DNA of 64,000 nucleotides. Origin: Sodiomyces alkalinus F11. Taxonomy: Eukaryota; Ascomycota; Sordariomycetes; Glomerellales; Plectosphaerellaceae. The position numbers and the translations under genes are program-made. Under the pieces are notes generated by a model. It saw nothing but the letters and a program-made list of their open reading frames with translations, searched no databases and was not told the DNA's origin. Within the stretch, counting starts at the first letter, position 1. The number at the start of each line of letters is the position of its first letter. Shown here in pieces: positions 56,140-64,000 of this stretch. Location of the stretch: contig NW_021167085.1 of NCBI RefSeq assembly GCF_003711515.1, positions 1,342,575-1,406,574 on the forward strand, given 5' to 3'.

Positions 56140-57273
56140 GGCCGCAATGTGGCATAGGTGCTCTCGGTGAAAGTCTCAGGGGTTTGGCATCCATCTCCCA
56201 TACCGTTTTTTCCATCAGTCGCATCTTTTAAAGATGCTTTGCAATTTTGCACAACTCTGGTTGCTTTTATCCACGCATTTTCTTTCGCCTACTCGTTTTC
56301 TCTCGCATACCTTGTCCCTCGACCGGCCATTTTGGACGGCGTTCGTTAAACCAGTCCTAGTCTGCAGCGTCTTTTATCCTTTTTCTGGCAACAGGAGGCG
56401 CATCACGGTTACCTCCAAGGGGGAGGGCCCGGGCCCTAGAGTGAGGGTCGTCGCATTTTTGGCGGTGGCATGAGGGGCGAAGATATATAGCTTTTGCTTT
56501 CTCCCTCTTCATAGTTCTCCGGACGAGGGCATCATACTCGGGTCAGTGAGACACGCCCGGGTTAGCGTAGAGGTTTCTGGCTAGACATATAGATAGTCAA
56601 TCAGTCCATTTCAGATCCCATGTGTGTGCTATCCCAGTTGAGGGATCTTTGTTTTCTTGTCTTTGCATGTCTTTGCATGTATGTGGTAGCCGCTTCAATA
56701 CGACGATCCGTCGTATAGCGCAACGTCTTCGAGAGGTGGATTCGTGTGTTGAAGTAACGTAGTCTCTAGGCACATATTCAGTCAGACCTTTCTCATTGGC
56801 GAAAGATTCATGTCATCTCAACGAAGACAAGAGTGCTGGACGCATCTACATCAAATGTATATATATTGGCGTTCGTATCAACCGTCAATGTCGGTCTTTT
56901 TTTCTTCCCCAAGCAGACCAAGGGCATCGCTATGCTAACCCAAACTCCTGAATAATGAATGAAAGAACAACAAGCTATCTTTGATTCCTTTTCTTAGTAC
57001 ATGCCGAAAATCGAAAATCAATACTGGTTACATCCCTTTCCATGCGCCGGCTGTGTGGTGTGTCTCGATCTGTCTATGCAGAGAGGTAAATCCCAACAGC
57101 TTTGTATATCGTATATGCTTTATATCGTATATGCTTTGCATTCCCCATTCAGATGATTGCCATTAAAAGAAGCGGTAAAATAATGAGTATAAAGTCCGCG
57201 GTAGATGGTACAGTTTCGCGAATGAAGAATAACCGAGGTTTTGGGTTGGGTGTAGTAGGTATAGAAGATATCG
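56140..57273. other. Convergent intergenic region
   Basis: This 1.1-kb stretch lies between the stop codons of TOP1 and the CRH-like gene. Two small direct repeats occur: GTCTTTGCAT twice near 56660-56680 and a 16-bp TATATCGTATATGCTT unit twice at 57106-57138. No coding sequence is supported. Confidence 0.5.
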
Positions 57274-58472
57274 TTAGGTGCAGAGGATGACGAGATAGCC
57301 GACGAGAAGAGAGATGGGGATGAAGAGGGTATGCGGGGCCCGGAGGGACGAGGCGGCGCCGATGGGCATGATCTTGCCCTCCTCGGTCATGCGCCAGCCT
57401 TCAGGGACGGAACCACCGGCAGGGCGGTCGTCGCCTTCCCAGGGCCAACCGGACTGCTGGGCGGTGTTCTCGTCGGTGCCGATGCCGCCGGGGGGCACGG
57501 AGGGGGCGGGCCCACGGTCGTCGGCGGCGGCGGTGGCGGTGGGCTGGATCTCGTCGGCTTTGCCCTCGTTGGCGTTGATCTCGCCGTCGACGGCCTCGAT
57601 GGACTGCCAGTTGCCCGAGTTGTCGGTGTAGCGGTACTCCCGGCCGGTGGAGTAGTCGGTGACGGCGATGGAGCGGACGGCCATGTGGAAGGGCCCCTGG
57701 GAGAAGTCGGTGGGGCCTTTGGCCCAGGCGATGGTCCCCTCGGCGTTGGCAGGGTCGCCGCCGGACCAGGCGCCGAACTTGACCTGCATGGGGGACTGCG
57801 GGTACTGGTTGTCGTCGGCCTCGTCGTAGGTGAGGGTGCGGACGAGGGTGCCGTCGACGTGGAACTCGACGCGGTCCTTGGCCCAGTCGATGACGTAGGT
57901 GAGGTATTCCTCCTGGTTGTTCCTCTCCATATGGTGGAACTGGCCGCGGTTGTAGTTGGTGACCAGGCCCTTGCCGAAGTAGTTGGACTGGACCTCGTGG
58001 GGGTCGGCGCCGAGCCACTCCAGGTCGATCTCGTCGAGGGTGTCGGACTGGAGGACGAGGGAGCTGACGATGCCGGCGCCCTGGGCGGCTTTCATGTTGA
58101 TCTCGACGCGGCCGAACATGATGTAGAAGATGGACATGAGCTGCGGGGCTTGGCCCGAGGCGGCTACGGAGAAGGTGACGCCGTCGTCGTCGTAGGTGGG
58201 GTTGCCGGCCTCGACGAAGGAGTTGACCGGGCCGTCGGTGAAGTCAACGTTGATAGCCATACCGAGGGCGGTGTTGGGTTCACATGTTGCTGTTGGTGGA
58301 GGGCGGGAAACGTTAGCTGGGCAACACAGACACAGGCAAAGGGGAGGGGGGCAGGAGTTTGGGGGAACGTACTTTCGAGCGGGTTGCAGTCCGTCCATGT
58401 TTGTGCTGATACTGAGGTACTTGTGAGTAGAGCAGCGGCTACTGCTGACAATCTTGACCTTGAGAAGATCAT
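57274..58472 (-). CDS. GPI-anchored GH16 cell-wall transglycosylase, CRH family
   Basis: Two exons, 58472-58373 and 58289-57274, encode 371 residues. An N-terminal signal peptide of about 23 residues (MIFSRSRLSAVAAALLTSTS...) is followed by QTWTDCNPLETTC; the splice join creates the TTC part of that motif. The catalytic GH16 motif is DEIDLEWLG, with E120 as nucleophile and E124 as acid/base. Trp/Gly-rich strands characteristic of CRH enzymes follow (VIDWAKDRVEFHVDG; MQVKFGAWSGGD). The C-terminal ~85 residues are Ser/Pro/Gly-rich and end in a hydrophobic stretch (LFIPISLLVGYLVILCT) that fits a GPI signal. CRH enzymes link chitin to beta-glucan in the cell wall. The gene is very GC-rich, so long reading frames also appear on the opposite strand. 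Confidence 0.94.
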
Positions 58473-60424
58473 GGCGGGAGAGGGGTAAGGAGGAGATGGG
58501 CGAGTAGGGCGAAGGGGAGTAGAGGAACCAGGAGGAAAAGGTGTGGATGGCGGAAGCTGGTGTGGTCCAGGAAGGTGTGATACCCAGTCTGTGGGAGGTT
58601 GGGTAACGTAACGCTGAAGAGAGGAGAAGAGTGAGAAGGGGTCACTGGTTAGTCGCTAAAAGATAAAAGAGGACGAAAGAGGGATGGGGATATCGGATAT
58701 TTGGATATTTGGATATTTGACAGGTCTTTTCCAGAGCCGCTTCACTTCATTTAACGGCAGGGCATAAGGTGGGGACATCATCTCCATCCTCTGTGGCAGT
58801 GAGCGAAGCCCAAAGAGCGGGAAGCGCTTGGCCATGGGGGAATACGAAATCCACAAAGTCTTGGAGGACGTGACGTTGATGAGTTGTGCGTCAGACGGGG
58901 GGGGACGTGGTGGTTGGGTTGGTGAGGTTTCGGCGCCCGATTCCGAGCCCGGGATGGGGGAAAAAGACCCCAAGGACCCCTGCAAGAAAATCAGCAACAT
59001 GGCTTGGAAGCTACCCCTGTGGGGACGTACTCCCCAACGATTGGACGAAAAGTGGCTGAAAATGTGTGGCTGGTACACGTACACTGTACACTGTACAGGC
59101 ACAGAGAATCTGGGTGGCTGGGGACTCTTGGGATGACGAACACTGACGGGTAGAGGAACATGGCACGAACATGACAAATTTCTCAGCTAAGGTACTGAGT
59201 AAGGTAGCTCAAGCTCTGAAACTACCTTACCTTAATTCAACAGATGGCGTATTCGCCGTTTGCTGTCCCTTCAGTACGAGGCCAAAAGGAATAAAAAGAA
59301 TGAAAAGAAAAAAAGACGTTCCATAGGGCGATGGATGTGTGTCCCTGTCCCTCCAAAAGGTCAAAGTCAATTCAACCCATGTCACGTATCAACACCCAAC
59401 CAAAACCAAAACAAACGGCCAGGCTCCAACACAAGTCGAGAGATACGGAGTATCGATACCTTACGAAGTCCCTCAGAGACCGTCCAACCCTGGATGGATC
59501 ATGCATAATGAGACTTGAACCACGGATGCCTGCTATCTACCTTGTGGAAGGTAGCTATTGTCTACACGTGTAATAATGCACCCAATCACCCAACTGACAC
59601 ACTGGAGCTGCCTTCATGAATCTGCAAAGTCCCAGTCGAGTAATAACTCGTCGCGACATGCTTCCTACGGATATATCCGCGCCGTATCAGCGAGACTCGT
59701 CCGACTCAAAATACCCATCCTCGGGGGCGGATGCGGAGTGAGTCCGCCGGCGGTGCGATCAACAAGTCGGGGCATTCCCATGCGCCGGGAGTCGGGGCGT
59801 TGCACTGACGGGATGTGCCAAGGTGAGTCCCGTACCTCCGACGCCGCCCATCAGCCCCTGAGCGAGCGACGATCCCAGAACAGCACGTCAGGTACATACT
59901 CAACACACCGAGTCAACCCGTTGTAACTCTTGTAACTCCCTTACAACGAAACGTAAGGTACTTACCGGTTCACCGCCTCGAATGGGCAACAATGAGCTAG
60001 GGTAGCTGCGGGTATCAACGGGAATGTTCCCCCCGCAATCCCCCGCTAAATGACCGGATGGATACCAGTAAACTGTCACACGATCATTTCATCTCCCGCT
60101 ATCTTGCCTTCGTACCTGCCGAGTACGGGATTATCTATAGGGTATCGGTATTACTTCGTACGCCTTCCTGTCATGCGTTTTCTGCCAAGATAAGGTACCT
60201 AATACTCCTTCCTATCAGTCCTCGGTACGGTACCTAGGTACCTTACACGATTACACCTACCTTATCCATATTCCGCATCACGTACTGCCTAGAACAACCC
60301 ATTGCCCCTTCTTACCCTGTAACGACTTGAAGCAACACTTCGACAAATGCCTAACTGAGATATTGACCCTATCATATCGTATCGTTCCCTTATACATAGC
60401 ATCTGTCGTCTCGCCGAGTCCGAA
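58473..60424. other. Divergent intergenic region of 2 kb
   Basis: These 2 kb separate the divergent CRH-like and aminotransferase genes. A GGATATTT triplet repeat lies at 58689-58718. The right half (59190-60260) is dense in TACCTTAGG/GGTACC words. Frames up to 173 codons have no conserved composition. Confidence 0.45.
58689..58718. repeat. GGATATTT short tandem repeat
   Basis: The unit GGATATYT, sometimes with an extra base, is repeated three to four times in the upstream region of the CRH-like gene. Confidence 0.8.
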
Positions 60425-62536
60425 ATGGCGGTTCACAAAACCGTAGTTCGTTATCTCCGACCCCGGAGCTTGACAACCTCACGCTCAACATCGCTAAGAT
60501 CCAGGGTTCCCGTCTCGGGGGCTTCTCTTGGCTGTGCGGCGCATCGAACGGCACATCGGTCCTTTCACTCCAGCACCGCTAGAGATAGTTCTGCTTCCGC
60601 AGCCGCCGCCGAAGCTGCCACTGAAGCTGAGAAACCAGCAGAACAAGCGCGTCAACCCTCCCTATTCGATGCCGTCCGCGAGAGGAGGGCCAAGGCCGGC
60701 CGCCTTGTCGCCGGTGTTGCCGCTGTGTCTGACAGTGACATGTTCAAGGCACCTGTAAAGTCTCCCTCACAATTCGCTTCTCCCTCCGTCCTTTTTATTT
60801 ATTTATTCAATCCCATGTTCGGCGCCGAGTTTCATGGCTGACCTAGAGTGAACACTCGTAGGCTCCGGGGAAGCCTCTGGCAAAAAGATGGGACCGTCAG
60901 CCTGCCCTGTCCCTTTTGTAGTGGCTGCCTCCTCCCCTTTCCCCTTCGTAAGCTAATTTGGATTGTCTACTGTCCAGACCACCTCAGCCATGAAAGTGCC
61001 GTCCGTCAGCCCTGTACGCTGAAGAAAGCCGCCCGCTTCCTCAAGACCCCGGGCCTCATCTCTCTCGGTGGCGGACTCCCCTCTAGCGAGTACTTCCCCA
61101 TTGCCGAGATCTCCATGCGTGTCCCTAAACCGCCACACTTTGCCGAGAAGGATATTCTATCCCCTAACAGCGATGCCGCCCAGACGGTGACCATGGGGAA
61201 GTACGACACCCGTGATGGCACTAGCGAATATGACCTCTCTATCGCCCTTAACTACGGCCAGTCGACTGGCTCGGCCCAGATGATGCGCTTCATCACCGAA
61301 CACACCGAGCTCGTCTACAACCCGCCCTACGCCGACTGGAAGGTGTGCCAGACCGTCGGCAGCACCGGCGCCCTTGAACAGGCCCTGCGCATGCTCTGCG
61401 ACAAGTCTCGTGGCGATTCGGTCCTCACTGAAGAGTACAGTTTCTCCACCGCCCTCGAGACCATCGCACCTCTCGGGGTCAAAGCCTTCGGCGTTCGCAT
61501 GGACGAAGAGGGTCTCCTGCCGGAAGACATGGACGCCATGCTCTCCAACTGGGACGAGGGCGCTCGAGGTGCCCGTCGTCCCCACCTTCTCTACACCGTT
61601 CCCTCGGGCCAGAACCCCACCGGTGCCACGCAGAGCGTCGAGCGCCGCCGCGCCGTCTACGCCGTCTGCCAGAAACACGACGTATACATCATCGAGGACG
61701 AGCCCTACTACTTCCTGCAGATGGACCCCTATTCGTCTAGTACCGAACCCGGAGCCTCATCTGCCCCGCCTGTCTCCCCTGAATCCCTCGAGGCCTTCCT
61801 CGCCAAGCTCGTCCCTTCCCTCCTGAGCATGGACGTCGACGGCCGCGTGCTGCGCATGGACTCGTTCTCCAAGGTGCTCGTGCCTGGCTCGCGGCTCGGC
61901 TGGATCACGGCGTCAGCACAGATGGTGGAACGGTATATCCGACACGCCGAGGTGGCCAACCAGGGGCCCAGCGGCTTCTCCCAGGCCGTCCTCTGGAAAC
62001 TACTCGACGAGACGTGGGGCCACGAGGGTTACCTGCGCTGGCTGGCCGACCTCCGGACTCATTACACGCGCCGCCGAAACATGCTCCTCGCCGCCTGCGA
62101 GGCCCATCTGCCCCGGGACGTCGTGACTTGGACCCCGCCTGCTGCGGGCATGTTTGTGGGTTTCCCCCTTTTCCCCCTTTTCCCCCTTAACCAACGCCAC
62201 CGCCACCGCCCTTTTTTCTTTTTATGCACAGCTTCGCCTAGAAACAGCCATTCATCTCTGACTCTGACGTGATACCAGCTCTGGCTCAAGGTCGATCCCT
62301 CCAAACATCCAGACCACCCTCACCGCTCGGTACTCGAGATTGAAGAGGAGATCTTCGACCACGCCATTTCCAATGGGGTGCTCTGTGCCCGCGGCTCTTG
62401 GTTCCGCACCGAGCCGGGCACTCCCGCGCGCGACATGTTCTTCCGGGCCACGTTCGCCAGTGCGTCCGAGGAGGCGATGGAGATTGCCATCCAGAGGCTT
62501 GGAGACGCGATTCGCAAGTCCTATCGGATGGACTGA
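60425..62536 (+). CDS. Aromatic/2-aminoadipate aminotransferase (ARO8-like, fold type I)
   Basis: Four exons, 60425-60754, 60862-60895, 60978-62155 and 62279-62536, encode 599 residues. Exon 2 is just 34 nt and restores FKAPAPGKPLAKRWDHHLSHES, the conserved N-terminal arm. The PLP-dependent class I/II domain follows: GGGLPSSEYFP, GSTGALEQALRMLCD, YTVPSGQNPTGAT, IIEDEPYYFLQMDPY and the PLP-binding K420 in SFSKVLVPGSRLGW. The C-terminus has AGMFLWLKVDPSKHPD. The first ~50 residues are rich in Arg, Ser and Thr with no acidic residues (MAVHKTVVRYLRPRSLTTSR...), which fits a mitochondrial presequence. The family handles aromatic amino acids, 2-aminoadipate and kynurenine; the exact substrate is not decided by the sequence. 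Confidence 0.92.
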
Positions 62537-63274
62537 CGGGGCAGGGGGGCGGGGGGGTTATGTGGGTGACATGATGACCGTGGGATAGAATGTAATCATA
62601 AGCTACACTCTGCAAGGGAGGAGGGAAGAATATATGAGATGCTTCTATTGATATTGATATGACCCGTGCGGCTAGAGTAAGGAGTGATTCGGGTGATCAA
62701 TACCTTAACCACATCATGGTTCATCCCATCGCATCAGACAAAGAGACCTCCACCAATCATGCATAATTCGGGAGGTTGTCCAAGAAATGACATCGACCAA
62801 CCAGAGCTACCACAGTTTCCCCTTTTGGACTGGACGTCCCTGTTTCTCTGATGTATGTTTGTGTGCCTGTGCTGTAGGGGTGATGGGAGTGCATGCATCG
62901 GAATAGCATCACGTTAAATGACTTGCATATCACGTCGCACCAGATCATAGACCTAGCTTATGACTTGAGAGAAGCACGTCCACTGAATATGAAGTCATTG
63001 GGTATTCTTTTGCAGAGATGATCTTAACTTTCGAATACATTTCAATAATACGGTGCCTCGCAGCAGTCGGTCATGTTGGTCATTCACATCATAAAATGCA
63101 AGGCAATCGCCGCCTTCTGAGCTTCACGAGTCTCATAAAACAGTCCCCTGTGCTCAGGTTCCAACCCTCTTTCTTGGAGAAAGATGATGAAAAAAAAAAG
63201 GAGTTGATGGGATAGATAGAAAGACGTCTCGGTACCTGTTGCACACAATAAATACCCACACTTCACCCTCCTTA
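62537..63274. other. Convergent intergenic region
   Basis: This 738-bp stretch lies between the convergent stop codons of the aminotransferase and the P450. A G run lies at 62544-62558 and an A9 run at 63191-63199. Nothing further is seen. Confidence 0.45.
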
Positions 63275-64000
63275 CTACTTTTCTGGTTCCCAAAAGGCAA
63301 CCTTGACACCATGACCCGGTTGCAAGACGATGTCGGCCTTGAGACAGGGGTCGCCGCCGTCGACATCCCGCATGTAGCTCTCGACGCGCTCGTAGCGCTG
63401 GAACATGCGGCAAAGCACGTAGCTCATCTCCGTAAGGGCGAACTGCTGGCCGATGCAGATGCGCGGCCCGCCGTTGAAGGGGATGTAGGTCCACGGCTTG
63501 GGCTGCCAGTGGAACCAGCGGTCGGGGGAGAAGACGTCGTGCGGGGCGAAGGTGTCCGAGGGGCCCGGGTAGAGGTCGGCACGGCGCTGCATGGCGAGGG
63601 TGGAGTAGCTGACGGGGGTGTGTTTGAGGACGGGCAGCGGCTGGGAGCCGTCGGGGCCGCCGCCGCGGGGCAGGGTGGTGTCGTGGAGGGCGAGGCGGAC
63701 GTTGAAGGGGACGACGGGGTAGAGGCGGAGGGTCTCGTTCATGACGTTCTGCAGGTACTTCATCGCCTTGAGGTCGGCGTAGCTGGGGGCGCGGTCCGGG
63801 CCGACGTGCTCGAGGATCTCGGCGCGGAGCTTGCGCACGGCGTCCGGGTGGCGGCCGAGCTCGTAGAGGGTCCACGAGAGGGTGCTGGCGGTGGTGTCGC
63901 GACCGGCGAGGAGGATGGCGACGAGCTGGTCGCGAAGGACCTTGCGGTCGCGGGTAAAGCTGGCGAGCTCGTGGAGGAAGGTGTAGCCCTTGTCGGACTT
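63275..64000 (-). CDS. CYP52-like cytochrome P450, C-terminal half (5' end outside window)
   Basis: The frame is open from the window edge to the stop at 63275 and encodes 241 residues. The I-helix motif AGRDTTAST, ExxR within NETLRLYP, the segment NVRLALHDTTLPRGGGPDG, and the heme loop PFNGGPRICIGQQFA with its Cys ligand are all present. The GGGPDG stretch after DTTLP is typical of CYP52 and related fungal P450s (omega-hydroxylation of alkanes and fatty acids). The protein ends in VKVAFWEPEK. No intron is visible in the part seen. Signal anchor and N-terminal half lie beyond 64000. It is a membrane-bound monooxygenase of the ER by family; the exact substrate is unknown. Confidence 0.92.
   Translation of the reverse strand, partial: KSDKGYTFLHELASFTRDRKVLRDQLVAILLAGRDTTASTLSWTLYELGRHPDAVRKLRAEILEHVGPDRAPSYADLKAMKYLQNVMNETLRLYPVVPFNVRLALHDTTLPRGGGPDGSQPLPVLKHTPVSYSTLAMQRRADLYPGPSDTFAPHDVFSPDRWFHWQPKPWTYIPFNGGPRICIGQQFALTEMSYVLCRMFQRYERVESYMRDVDGGDPCLKADIVLQPGHGVKVAFWEPEK

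Noticed and set aside
57331..58488. 385-codon frame covering the whole CRH-like gene on the plus strand
   Set aside because: It is a Gly/Val/Asp-rich antisense shadow of a GC-rich gene. The minus strand has a signal peptide, a GH16 catalytic motif and a GPI signal, so it is the real product.

Overview
The window is nuclear DNA of a filamentous ascomycete, most likely a Sordariomycete. The evidence is the many short introns (about 55-250 bp, GT...AG, several with a CTAAC/CTGAC-like branch site), the fungal families present (Zn2Cys6 regulator, CRH cell-wall transglycosylase, CYP52-like P450) and the loosely packed, unclustered housekeeping genes. Every exon join reported here was worked out by eye from splice signals, reading phase and family conservation. 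No homology search was run. One run of Ns (25055-25639) marks an assembly gap.

Layout. 0-10.4 kb: the 3' end of an unknown gene (+), eIF2 gamma (-), a four-helix membrane protein of unknown function (+), a DPH4-type J protein for diphthamide synthesis (-) and mitochondrial ribosomal protein mL59/MRPL25 (-). 10.8-24.2 kb: the spliceosomal helicase PRP28 (+), a regulator with both C2H2 and Zn2Cys6 fingers (+), a membrane-anchored alpha/beta hydrolase (+) and a full-length ABCB exporter (-). 25.7-32.2 kb: an ARS2/Serrate homologue (-), an intron-containing tRNA-Gly(UCC) (-), a TspO/MBR protein (+) and an ARG-13-like mitochondrial ornithine carrier (-).

36.2-50.5 kb: a Ser-rich protein of unknown function (+), a CaMKI-like kinase (-), a UBE2W/Ubc16-like E2 (-), VPS33 (+) and an LSD1-like SWIRM/amine oxidase/HMG protein (+). 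51.2-64 kb: ATP synthase gamma (-), DNA topoisomerase I (+), a GPI-anchored CRH-like GH16 enzyme (-), an ARO8-like aminotransferase (+) and the C-terminal part of a CYP52-like P450 (-, running off the window).

The genes do not form one pathway. They cover translation (eIF2 gamma, DPH4, mL59, tRNA-Gly), RNA processing (PRP28, ARS2), chromatin and DNA topology (LSD1, TOP1), mitochondria (ATP3, ornithine carrier, mL59) and trafficking or signalling (VPS33, CaMK, E2). I found no secondary-metabolite cluster, intact transposon, CRISPR array or new defence system. The points most worth a second look are unusual gene structures (a 7-nt first coding exon, a 27-nt last exon, a 66-nt in-frame 5' intron), a 130-nt pure pyrimidine tract inside an intron, two proteins I could not place, and a family of short GGTACCTAGGTACC-like palindromes scattered through the intergenic DNA.
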